A stretch of 39,661 nucleotides of DNA from Wohlfahrtiimonas sp. (GTDB taxonomy: Bacteria > Pseudomonadota > Gammaproteobacteria > Cardiobacteriales > Wohlfahrtiimonadaceae), in NCBI GenBank assembly GCA_030149965.1, contig JASLHB010000093.1:1-39661 (forward strand). The letters run 5' to 3'. Position 1 is the first letter of the stretch. Every line of letters begins with the position of its first letter. The position numbers and the translations under genes were made by a program. Positions 16,221 to 24,037 of this stretch are shown here, one piece after another. The notes beneath the pieces were generated by a model. The model did not search any database. It saw nothing but the letters and a program-made list of their open reading frames with translations, and was not told where the DNA came from.

Positions 16221-17714
16221 TTAAAAATTCATTGCACGGAAAGCTAAAGCTTCAGTTAAATGTGTTGCCTTAATGCTTTCTGATGCTTCTAAATCTGCAA
16301 TGGTACGCGCAACACGCAAGATGCGATGAAAACTTCGTGGCGATAAATTTAATCGTTTTTGTGCCTTATCCATCAGTTCTAATTCTCTTATGCCTAATGG
16401 ACAATCTTCATCAATTTCTCGTACCGAGAGTAATGAATTTTGCTTGCCACGGCGCTGATTCTGAATATTTCTTGCCGCTACAACTTGCTCTCTCATGCTT
16501 GCGGATGATTCACCAAGTTGAGTGGTTTGTAATTCTGATGTTAATAATCTTGGTACTTCCACATGTAAATCAATGCGATCCAAAAATGGCCCTGAAATTT
16601 TGTTACGATAACGATTCACAGAATCTGTGCTGCATTGGCAAGCTTTTTCTTTATCACCAAAGAAGCCACAAGCACAAGGATTCATAGCGGCGATTAATTG
16701 AAATTGTGCAGGGAATTTGGCTTGAGAAGTTGCACGGGAAATATTAATCACACCTGATTCTAATGGTTCACGCAGTGTTTCTAACACTTTACGATCAAAC
16801 TCAGGTAATTCATCTAAAAATAAAACGCCATGATGGGCTAATGATATTTCACCGGGGCGAGGATTTGAACCACCACCAACGAGTGCAACAGAAGATGCAG
16901 TATGATGTGGCTGGCGAAATGGACGAATACCAAAGTTATCAATGTCAAAGCCTTGATGACTGACAGAAGCAATTGCAGCAGCTTCAATGGCCTCGCTTTG
17001 TAACATGTCAGGCAATATTGTCATAAAGCGCGAAGCTAGCATTGTTTTTCCTGTGCCAGGTGGGCCAATGAGTAAAATATTATGCCCACCACTTGCTGCA
17101 ATTTTAAGAGCACGTTTAGCATAAATTTGCCCTTTAATATCGAGCATATCTAGTGCTGTATGATTGTGTATGACTTCAACTTCTTCAGGTGATTGCAAAG
17201 TAGATTTGCCTTCTAAACAGTCCACAACTTCTTTTAAAGAATTGGCGATCAATATGTGTTGGCTATCTAAAAATCCCACTTCATTAGAGCGATCTGCAGG
17301 AATGATGATATTTTTAGGATGATTTATGGCAGAAATCACAGTTGGCAGTAATCCACGTATAGCCCGTAAATCACCCGTTAAAGCCAATTCACCAATAAAT
17401 TCATAATTATTAATTTCTTTGGATTGCAATTGCCCTGATGCAATGAGTACGCCAAGTGCGATGGATAAATCATATCTTCCACCTTCTTTAGGTAAATCAG
17501 CTGGTGATAAATTGACAGTGATTTTACGCGCGGGGAATTCATAACCTGAATTAATGATGGCAGCGCGTACGCGATCTTTACTTTCTTTCACTGCGGTTTC
17601 TGGCATACCAACGATATTAAAAGCAGGTAATCCATTACTGATATGAGTTTCAACGCGGACAATTTCAGAAATTAAAGCTTTTTGTGCTCGTGTATATAAA
17701 ACAGATAAACTCAT
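16221..17714 (-). CDS. comM: ComM/YifB Mg-chelatase-like AAA+ ATPase
   Basis: AAA+ hexameric helicase of the ComM family, which in naturally competent bacteria promotes branch migration during integration of incoming DNA. It has 497 residues. The N-terminal ribosomal S5-like domain has SNGLPAFNIVGMPETAVKES and LSPADLPKEGGRYDL. The ATPase core has Walker A GPPGTGKTM and Walker B GVLFLDELPEF. A four-cysteine zinc-type motif (C-A-C-x8-C-Q-C) follows AAMNP, and the C-terminus has the lid domain. The ribosome site is AAGGTG. It is not sufficient on its own to show that the organism is transformable. Confidence 0.93.
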   Translation of the reverse strand: MSLSVLYTRAQKALISEIVRVETHISNGLPAFNIVGMPETAVKESKDRVRAAIINSGYEFPARKITVNLSPADLPKEGGRYDLSIALGVLIASGQLQSKEINNYEFIGELALTGDLRAIRGLLPTVISAINHPKNIIIPADRSNEVGFLDSQHILIANSLKEVVDCLEGKSTLQSPEEVEVIHNHTALDMLDIKGQIYAKRALKIAASGGHNILLIGPPGTGKTMLASRFMTILPDMLQSEAIEAAAIASVSHQGFDIDNFGIRPFRQPHHTASSVALVGGGSNPRPGEISLAHHGVLFLDELPEFDRKVLETLREPLESGVINISRATSQAKFPAQFQLIAAMNPCACGFFGDKEKACQCSTDSVNRYRNKISGPFLDRIDLHVEVPRLLTSELQTTQLGESSASMREQVVAARNIQNQRRGKQNSLLSVREIDEDCPLGIRELELMDKAQKRLNLSPRSFHRILRVARTIADLEASESIKATHLTEALAFRAMNF

Positions 17715-17796
17715 ATTTCACCTTGGATTTATTGTTAGTAAATGTAAATTTAACACGCTGATGAAATATGAATTATTAAAAATTTAAAACATTAAA

Positions 17797-18648
17797 TTAA
17801 CGACCTGCCATAATCTCAGATTCTGCCAATGTTGCAATTTCAATGCCTTTCATTGGTTTGCCTAAGTTGCGAGAGAGTTTTGCTAATAGATCAAAGTCTT
17901 CATAGTTAGCCACAGCTTGTACGATTGCTTTAGCGAATAATTCAGGGTTTTCTGATTTGAAAATGCCAGAGCCAACGAATACACCATCTGCACCCAATAA
18001 CATCATCAATACAGCATCTGCTGGTGTTGCAACGCCGCCTGCTGCGTAGTTCACAACTGGTAAACGACCTGCTTTTTTGATCTCTTTGATTAATTCATAA
18101 GGCGCTGCGATATCGCGTGCATAAACCATCAATTCATCGTCTGATTTTGTGGTCAATAAACGAATTTCTTCATTCACTTGGCGCATATGGCGCACAGCTT
18201 CAACGATATTGCCTGTACCAGGTTCACCTTTTGTGCGAAGCATTTGTGTGCCTTCTCCAATGCGGCGAAGTGCTTCACCCAAGTTACGGCAGCCACATAC
18301 GAATGGCACGTTGTAATCACTTTTCAACAAGTGATAAACATCATCCGCTGGCGTTAATACTTCACTTTCATCAATGTAATCAATGCCAATTGTTTCTAAA
18401 ATGCGTGCTTCTGCAATATGCCCAATGCGTACTTTCGCCATCACAGGAATCGAAACAGATGCTTTGATGGCATGAATCAATTCAGGATCAGTCATGCGAG
18501 CAACGCCACCTTCCTTACGAATATCCGATGGAACACGCTCCAAAGCCATAACTGCAACAGCACCTGCTGCTTCGGCAATTTTAGCTTCTTCTACATTCAC
18601 AACATCCATGATTACGCCGCGCTTTGGCATTTCTACAAATTTAGTCAT
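17797..18648 (-). CDS. pdxS: Pyridoxal 5'-phosphate synthase subunit PdxS
   Basis: Synthase subunit of the DXP-independent vitamin B6 pathway; it builds PLP from ribose 5-phosphate, glyceraldehyde 3-phosphate and ammonia. Catalytic Asp in GVIMDVVN (Asp15) and the two Schiff-base lysines in VMAKVRIGH (Lys72) and RTKGEPGTGN (Lys140) are present, as is the phosphate-binding NYAAGGVATPADA. Start at 18648 gives 283 residues and an 8-base spacing from GAGG; ATG 18654 is also in frame but only 2 bases from it. Its usual partner gene pdxT (glutaminase) is not adjacent and not in the window. Divergent from pdxR. Confidence 0.95.
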   Translation of the reverse strand: MTKFVEMPKRGVIMDVVNVEEAKIAEAAGAVAVMALERVPSDIRKEGGVARMTDPELIHAIKASVSIPVMAKVRIGHIAEARILETIGIDYIDESEVLTPADDVYHLLKSDYNVPFVCGCRNLGEALRRIGEGTQMLRTKGEPGTGNIVEAVRHMRQVNEEIRLLTTKSDDELMVYARDIAAPYELIKEIKKAGRLPVVNYAAGGVATPADAVLMMLLGADGVFVGSGIFKSENPELFAKAIVQAVANYEDFDLLAKLSRNLGKPMKGIEIATLAESEIMAGR

Positions 18649-18715
18649 TTCCATATCCTCGTTGGTTTTAATGATTAACAGAGCATGTAGACTAACAAAG
18701 GAAATTTATGTGAAA

Positions 18716-18774
18716 TAGATCCAATTGGTTGCTTTTTATACCGTCCACTTTTATTGTATTTCTTCTGCTATGAT
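18716..18774. promoter_or_regulatory. pdxS-pdxR divergent control region with possible PdxR sites
   Basis: Read on the minus strand, AAAAGTGGAC (18752-18743) and AATTGGATCTA (18726-18716) are two direct copies resembling the AAAGTGGWCTA-type motif that I recall for PdxR regulators of other bacteria, with corresponding bases 24 apart. On the plus strand TGC-TATGAT (18766-18774) is an extended -10 for pdxR. The pdxS -10 is not clear to me. Confidence 0.4.
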
Positions 18775-18801
18775 TAGTGGGAATTGAGGAAATGGATTGC
18801 G

Positions 18802-20166
18802 ATGTTTAACATTCAAAAGCAAAGTGGTAAACCACTGTATCAACAGATCATTGAAGGCATTGAAGCTGCGATTATTTCAGGTGAGTTATCGCCGGGTGAG
18901 CGTTTGCCTTCAGAGCGCGATTTGAGCATTTGGCTCAATGTGAATCGTTCTACGGTGATTCGTGCTTTAGATGAGTTGGCCGAGCGTAATATTATCATTA
19001 AAAAGCTGGGCTCGGGCACTTATGTGAATGATCAAAAGTGGGGATTATTGACCTATCCATCTTTCAATTGGCGCAATAATATTGTGGATAGCTATCAGCA
19101 ATTGCCATCATTTCAGCCAACTTCTACGCAAAGTAATTATGATTTACGCAACGGTGATTTGCCGATTGATCTCTATCCATTACTCAAATTACCTGAATGG
19201 GATTGGCAATCATTGATCTTGGCAGAGCAACAAGATAATGCACAATTGGGCATTTTATCGTTACGAGAATCTGTTCAGCAATATCTCAAAACGCGATTTA
19301 ATTTCACTGTGCCTGTCGAGCAAATCATGATTACATCAGGTGCTCAGCAAGCAATTTCTCTGATTGCTTTAGGCTTATTAAAACCGGGCGATGCAATTGG
19401 GATTGAGCAGCCATCTTATTTCTATGCATTGCCGATCTTTCAATCTGTGGGTTTACGGATTTATGGTGTTCCTGTGGATCAACATGGTTTATCCATTGAG
19501 CGTTTGGATGAATTAGTGCATAAGCATTCGTTAAAAATGTTGTTTGTGAATCCTAATTTCCAGAATCCTACAGGTTCAGTGATGCCGATGAACCGCAAAA
19601 AAGCTTTGATGGATTTTTGCCGACGTAAGAATTTACCGATCGTGGAAGATGATGCTTATAGCCAATTGTCTTTTTATTCCACGATTGATACGACCCCCAT
19701 TAAGCAATTGGATATCGAAGGACAGACGATTTATATTGGTTCACTGTCCAAATATCTCGGGAAATCCATCCGCATTGGTTGGATGATAGCGCCTGAATCT
19801 GTGGTGAATCATTTGGCGAATATTCGTCAGAAGCTTGATTCGGGTTTGAGTGCGTTGCCACAAGTGATGGCGGAGTATTATCTGAATCATTATGCATTCA
19901 CGCATGAGGAATATTTACGTAAAGAATTACATCAGCGTGCACAAAACTGTGTGCAATGGCTGAAAGAAACTTTGCCACGTGATTATCAATTTGATCTGCC
20001 ATTGGGCGGATTTCATCTATATTTAACCCATAAAAATGCCACGAAAAATATCATTGATTCGTTGGCTTCTATGAATATTTTAGCGTTATCTTGCGAATAT
20101 TTTGGTGATAAAAAGCTCCAAAATAGCGCAAGATTGAGCTTCACACATTTTACCAATGAATCTTGA
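18802..20166 (+). CDS. pdxR: MocR-family PLP-dependent regulator, probable PdxR
   Basis: Fusion of a GntR-type winged helix (residues about 5-75, QIIEGIEAAIISGELSPGERLPSERDL and NRSTVIRALDELAE) to a fold-type I aminotransferase domain (about 115-454) that binds PLP through Lys317 in YIGSLSKYLGKS, with Asn/Asp contacts in NPNFQNPTG and VEDDAY. MocR proteins beside pdxS sense PLP and control its synthesis, hence the PdxR call; the divergent pdxS is the main evidence. ATG 18802 (454 aa) is preferred to the upstream TTG at 18784, with GAGGAA 10 bases ahead. The stop lies 7 bases before the methyltransferase start, so the three genes pdxR, methyltransferase and tenA look like one operon. Confidence 0.88.
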   Translation: MFNIQKQSGKPLYQQIIEGIEAAIISGELSPGERLPSERDLSIWLNVNRSTVIRALDELAERNIIIKKLGSGTYVNDQKWGLLTYPSFNWRNNIVDSYQQLPSFQPTSTQSNYDLRNGDLPIDLYPLLKLPEWDWQSLILAEQQDNAQLGILSLRESVQQYLKTRFNFTVPVEQIMITSGAQQAISLIALGLLKPGDAIGIEQPSYFYALPIFQSVGLRIYGVPVDQHGLSIERLDELVHKHSLKMLFVNPNFQNPTGSVMPMNRKKALMDFCRRKNLPIVEDDAYSQLSFYSTIDTTPIKQLDIEGQTIYIGSLSKYLGKSIRIGWMIAPESVVNHLANIRQKLDSGLSALPQVMAEYYLNHYAFTHEEYLRKELHQRAQNCVQWLKETLPRDYQFDLPLGGFHLYLTHKNATKNIIDSLASMNILALSCEYFGDKKLQNSARLSFTHFTNES

Positions 20167-20173
20167 GGAAATT

Positions 20174-20878
20174 ATGAGTCAAAAGAGTTTTGATCAGTAT
20201 GCAGAGAAATACGATAGCTGGTTTTTAGAGAATGAAAACGTGCTGTTATCAGAAGTGAAATTAGTGGCCAAAACTTTAGAAGGTTGCCAAAATATTTTCT
20301 CAGTGGGTTGTGGCAGCGGTTTATTTGAATCAATCTTGCGTAAAGATTATGGTATTGAGATCAATGAAGGTTTAGAGCCTTCTAAAGATATGGCAGAAAT
20401 CGCACAAAAGCGTGGCATTAATGTGACGATCTCTACATCTGAAGATTTTGATTACGCAGGTAAAAAATATGACACGATCATTTATAACGGTTGTCCGGGT
20501 TACATCACAGATTTAGCAAAAGCGTTGAAAAATAGCTTCGATGCTTTGAATGTTGGTGGCAAATTGATTGTGATCGATATCCCAAAAGAGAGCGGATATG
20601 GGCTTTTGTATAACTTGGCAAAAGCTGTGAAATCTTGGGATCATCCATTATTGAAAGATGTTTATCCTCGCAATCCTTATCCGATTGAATTGGTGGATCA
20701 AGCCAATTGGCGTACAACGGGCGAAAAGATTGAAACTATGAAAAAGATTGGTTTAACAGATTTCGAATTTTACCAAACATTGGTAGCGCATCCTGTCTAT
20801 TCCAATGACAAAGCAGAAGAGCCAATCGAAGGTTACGATAAAGGCGATTATGTCGCAATTTGTGCTTATAAAAGGTAA
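20174..20878 (+). CDS. Class I SAM-dependent methyltransferase of unknown substrate
   Basis: Protein of 234 residues with a Rossmann methyltransferase fold: motif I FSVGCGSGLFE (about 42-52), the acidic end of beta-2 near EGLEPSKDM, and post-I motifs KYDTIIYNG and GGKLIVIDI. Start at ATG 20174 is preceded by GAGG in the overlap with the pdxR end; ATG 20156 in frame is less likely. It ends 5 bases before tenA. The N-terminal FDQYAEKYDSWF resembles many Methyltransf_11/25 members. It could be a BioC relative, since bioD and bioA follow, but its sequence does not look like BioC. The substrate is unknown. Confidence 0.75.
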   Translation: MSQKSFDQYAEKYDSWFLENENVLLSEVKLVAKTLEGCQNIFSVGCGSGLFESILRKDYGIEINEGLEPSKDMAEIAQKRGINVTISTSEDFDYAGKKYDTIIYNGCPGYITDLAKALKNSFDALNVGGKLIVIDIPKESGYGLLYNLAKAVKSWDHPLLKDVYPRNPYPIELVDQANWRTTGEKIETMKKIGLTDFEFYQTLVAHPVYSNDKAEEPIEGYDKGDYVAICAYKR

Positions 20879-20883
20879 TTAAC

Positions 20884-21531
20884 ATGCAGCATAATCAACA
20901 AGGTTGGAGTGAAGCTGCATGGCAGAAGCATTTGCCAATTTATGAAAAAACTCAGCAATTGCCATTCATTCAAGAGCTGATCACAGGGCGATTGAATGCG
21001 GATAGCTTTATGTTTTACATTGAGCAAGATGCGTTGTATTTACAAGCATTCACAAAGCTATTGCGCACAATGGCGGAGCGCATTCCTGAGCCTAAATATC
21101 AGCAATATTTTCGTGATTTTGTGGAAGAAAATATGGCAGCAGAGCAAGGCTTGCATGATATTTATTTAGAGCGAGATTTGGCTGATATTGAACCGACAGA
21201 AACTTGCCAAGGTTTCATTGAGTTCAATGAAGAGCTTGCAACTTTGCCGATTGAATTAGCAGTTGCAGGTATGTTGCCGTGCTTTATTGTGTATCAGCAA
21301 CTGGGCATTTATATTTATGCTCAACATGTTCGTGAGCATAATATGTACGTTGATTGGATTGATATGTATGCAGGGATTGAGCATTCAGAATCTGTGCGTA
21401 AACTTCGTGAAGTTTGTGATCATTATGGTGATCAAGCTTTGGATTTTATCCGTAATCGAATGGATGAATACTATGAAGAAGGTTGCTTGTGGGATCAGAA
21501 ATTCTGGCAAAGTTGTTATGAGATGAAATAA
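20884..21531 (+). CDS. tenA: TenA-family aminopyrimidine aminohydrolase (thiaminase II)
   Basis: Helical TenA/THI-4 family enzyme that salvages the pyrimidine half of thiamin by hydrolysing aminopyrimidines to HMP. It has 215 residues. Active-site features: Asp49 in YIEQDALYL, the catalytic Cys133 in MLPCFIVYQQLG (so the TenA_C type), and the terminal DQKFW, where Asp204 stands at the position of the catalytic Glu of B. subtilis TenA. It follows the methyltransferase by 5 bases, in the apparent pdxR operon. No other thiamin gene is in the window. Confidence 0.88.
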   Translation: MQHNQQGWSEAAWQKHLPIYEKTQQLPFIQELITGRLNADSFMFYIEQDALYLQAFTKLLRTMAERIPEPKYQQYFRDFVEENMAAEQGLHDIYLERDLADIEPTETCQGFIEFNEELATLPIELAVAGMLPCFIVYQQLGIYIYAQHVREHNMYVDWIDMYAGIEHSESVRKLREVCDHYGDQALDFIRNRMDEYYEEGCLWDQKFWQSCYEMK

Positions 21532-21575
21532 ATGTAATACATAAATCATTAATGAAAACAGTTTATTAAGTATTA

Positions 21576-21629
21576 TGTAAACTTAAATATAATTTAATGG
21601 ATTGACATAAGGCGCTGCCGCGTTACAAT
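21576..21629 (+). promoter_or_regulatory. Promoter of bioDA with BirA-like operator
   Basis: TTGACA (21602-21607), 16-base spacer, TACAAT (21624-21629) is a strong sigma-70 promoter. TGTAAACT (21576-21583) and GATTGACA (21600-21607), 16 bases apart, resemble the TGTAAACC...GGTTTACA halves of the BirA operator, 7 and 6 of 8 bases matching. The right half covers the -35, which fits repression by biotinyl-BirA. Confidence 0.6.
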
Positions 21630-21659
21630 TTTATCTGTTTTTAATTAAGGCAGAATGAA

Positions 21660-22337
21660 ATGGCAATGATGCAGCGCTTTTTTGTAACAGGCACAGATAC
21701 AGAAATTGGTAAAACAAGAATTACCGCGGGATTATTAGAAAAAGCAGGGCAATTGGGTTTGCAATCTTTGGGGATTAAACCTGTGGCAAGTGGCAGCGAA
21801 ACTACAAAAGATGGACTTCGCAATGAAGATGCATTGGCGCACCAGAAAGCTTCTACCTATCCATGTGATTATGATGTGATTAATCCATTTTGCTTTGCGC
21901 CTGCGATTGCGCCGCACATTGTGGCAGAAGAAGAGAATGTTGAATTGACCGTAGATTCAATCAATGAAGCATTGAAACCTGCATTATCACAATCAGCTGA
22001 CTTTGTATTAATCGAAGGCGCTGGCGGTTGGCATACGCCGCTCAATCAACATGAATGTTATTCAGATTGGGTGAAATCAGCAGAACTGCCTGTGATTTTA
22101 GTTGTGGGCGTAAAATTAGGTGCAATTAATCACGCACTTTTAACACAAGAATCTATAAAAAATTCGGGCTTACAATTAGCAGGTTGGGTTGCTAATTGTG
22201 TAGATCCAAATATGCCATTTCAGCAAGAAAATATCGAATACTTAAAAGCGCATATGCAAGCGCCTTGCTTGGGCGTTGTGCCATTTTTAGCGGAAGGCGA
22301 TAGCGCTTCTGCCCATTTATCATTACCGACAGAATAA
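21660..22337 (+). CDS. bioD: Dethiobiotin synthetase
   Basis: ATP-dependent carboxylase that closes the ureido ring of DAPA to give dethiobiotin, the third committed step of the biotin ring pathway. It has 225 residues, as in E. coli (225). The P-loop is GTDTEIGKT (Lys18, Thr19), the catalytic Lys40 is in GIKPVASGSE, and LIEGAGGWHTPL and ILVVGVKLGAINHALLT follow. AAGG lies 9 bases before ATG 21660. It is the first gene of a bioD-bioA unit; bioB, bioF and bioC are not here. Confidence 0.95.
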   Translation: MAMMQRFFVTGTDTEIGKTRITAGLLEKAGQLGLQSLGIKPVASGSETTKDGLRNEDALAHQKASTYPCDYDVINPFCFAPAIAPHIVAEEENVELTVDSINEALKPALSQSADFVLIEGAGGWHTPLNQHECYSDWVKSAELPVILVVGVKLGAINHALLTQESIKNSGLQLAGWVANCVDPNMPFQQENIEYLKAHMQAPCLGVVPFLAEGDSASAHLSLPTE

Positions 22338-22347
22338 GAGAATAGAA

Positions 22348-23703
22348 ATGACCGAAAATCAAAAATGGATGCAACGTGATTTATCCGTTGTTTGGCATCC
22401 TTGTACACAAATGAAAGATCATGAAACTTATCCGCTCATTCCGATTAAACGCGGAGAAGGGATTTGGTTATATGACTTTGATGACAATAAGTATTTGGAT
22501 GGCATCAGCTCTTGGTGGGTGAATGTTTTTGGTCATGCGAATCCAAAGATTAATCAAGCAGTAAAAGATCAGTTAGATCAGCTAGAGCATGTGATTATGG
22601 CGGGCTTTACTCACAAGCCGATGATTGAATTATCAGAAGAATTAGTGCGCATTACGAAAGACGGTTTAGATTATTGCTTCTATGCAGATAATGGTTCTTC
22701 GTGCATTGAATCAGCGCTGAAAATGAGCATGCATTATTGGCGCAATATTGGTGAGCCGACTAAAAATAAATTTGTTACTTTCACCAATAGTTATCATGGC
22801 GAAACAGTAGGTGCAATGTCTGTGGGTGATGCGCCTTTATATACGCAAAGCTATAAATCTATGTTGTTTGATACGTTTAAAGTGACGGCGCCGGATCTGT
22901 ATTACAAAGCAGAAGATGAAACGGTTGAAGCTTATACCTTGAAGATGTTTGCAGAGATGGAAGAATTAATCCACAAAAATCATCACGAAATTGCTGCCGT
23001 CATCATTGAACCTTTAGTGCAATGTGCGGGCGGCATGCGCATGCATTCACCATTGTATTTAACTAAGTTGCGTGAAGTCTGTGATCAGTACAATGTCCAC
23101 ATTATTTTGGATGAAATTGCTGTTGGATTCGGCCGAACAGGCACAATGTTTGCCCATGAACAAGCGAATATGGTGCCAGATTTCCTATGTTTATCCAAAG
23201 CATTAACTGGCGGATATTTACCGATGTCGGTTTGTATGACGAGCAAGAAAGTTTACGATGCGTTTTATCGTGAATATAATCCTGAATCAGTATTTTTACA
23301 TTCTCACAGTTACACAGGCAATGCTTTAGCTTGTAGCGCTGCATTGGCGACGTTATCTATTTTTAGAGAAGATAATGTGATTGAGAATAACCAAAAATTG
23401 ATCCAAGCTTTTGCCAAACATACAGCGCCCTTAAAGGATCACCCAAATGTGGCAGAAGTTCGCCAACAAGGGATGATTACGGCGATTGAAGTTGTGAAGA
23501 ATAAGGCAACGAGAGAATCATTCCCATGGGAGAGCCGCATTGGTTTGAAGATGTTTGATTATGCAATGAAAAAAGGATTATTGATCCGCCCACTCGGCGG
23601 AATCGTGTATTTCAATACGCCATACATCGTGACGGAAAAAGACATTGAATGGATGGTGAATATCGCCAGCGATGCGATTGATTATGGTTTGAAGAATGTT
23701 TAA
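22348..23703 (+). CDS. bioA: Adenosylmethionine-8-amino-7-oxononanoate aminotransferase
   Basis: PLP enzyme that converts KAPA to DAPA using S-adenosylmethionine as amino donor. It has 451 residues. Motifs: WHPCTQM near the N-terminus, YLDGISSWWVN, the PLP site GSSCIESALKM, AAVIIEPLVQCAGGMRM, ILDEIAVGFGRTG, and the Schiff-base Lys in CLSKALTGG. The E. coli enzyme has Tyr17 in WHPYTSM where this one has Cys; I recall WHPCTQM as a common form in other proteobacteria, so it should be active. It is 10 bases after bioD. Confidence 0.95.
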   Translation: MTENQKWMQRDLSVVWHPCTQMKDHETYPLIPIKRGEGIWLYDFDDNKYLDGISSWWVNVFGHANPKINQAVKDQLDQLEHVIMAGFTHKPMIELSEELVRITKDGLDYCFYADNGSSCIESALKMSMHYWRNIGEPTKNKFVTFTNSYHGETVGAMSVGDAPLYTQSYKSMLFDTFKVTAPDLYYKAEDETVEAYTLKMFAEMEELIHKNHHEIAAVIIEPLVQCAGGMRMHSPLYLTKLREVCDQYNVHIILDEIAVGFGRTGTMFAHEQANMVPDFLCLSKALTGGYLPMSVCMTSKKVYDAFYREYNPESVFLHSHSYTGNALACSAALATLSIFREDNVIENNQKLIQAFAKHTAPLKDHPNVAEVRQQGMITAIEVVKNKATRESFPWESRIGLKMFDYAMKKGLLIRPLGGIVYFNTPYIVTEKDIEWMVNIASDAIDYGLKNV

Positions 23704-23731
23704 TTAATCATTAATTAAATGGATTATTAAG

Positions 23732-23753
23732 AAAGCCGCTGAAAAGCGGCTTT
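23732..23753 (+). terminator. Terminator between bioA and yedF (usable on both strands)
   Basis: AAAGCCGCT (23732-23740), GAAA loop, AGCGGCTTT (23745-23753). It serves bioA and probably also the convergent yedE-yedF unit. Confidence 0.8.
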
Positions 23754-23764
23754 ATATTGAATAT

Positions 23765-24022
23765 TTACTTACGAATCAAATAACGAATCGTTGGGCCGTG
23801 TTGCTCGATGGCTAAGACTTCATAGCCATGATTTTTGGCATCGATGGGAATGTTATTGATGGATTGTGGGCAATCGCTGATGACTTCTAAGATATCGCCA
23901 TCATTTAATTGTGGCATCACTTCTAATGTCGCAACTGCAGGATAAGGGCAAGGTTCGCCCACCATATCTAAACGTAATGTTGGGATGATTGAATCAATGT
24001 CGATTTTATGATCTGTGCTCAT
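23765..24022 (-). CDS. yedF: YedF, TusA-family sulfurtransferase-like protein
   Basis: Small cytosolic TusA/SirA-fold protein of 85 residues. The CPxP motif is GEPCPYPA with Cys25, the residue that carries a persulfide in this family. From LRLDMVGEPCPYP to the end it is nearly identical to E. coli YedF (77 aa), including SDCPQSINNIP. The ribosome site is AAAGGAA. It follows yedE by 15 bases on the same strand, and the pair is conserved in E. coli, where it is linked to sulfur or selenium handling. Confidence 0.93.
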   Translation of the reverse strand: MSTDHKIDIDSIIPTLRLDMVGEPCPYPAVATLEVMPQLNDGDILEVISDCPQSINNIPIDAKNHGYEVLAIEQHGPTIRYLIRK

Positions 24023-24037
24023 GATATTTTCCTTTAA

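Noticed and set aside
20174..20878. Calling the methyltransferase BioC because bioD and bioA follow
   Set aside because: Motifs and spacing do not resemble BioC, it is linked to pdxR and tenA by tight spacing, and bioD has its own promoter.
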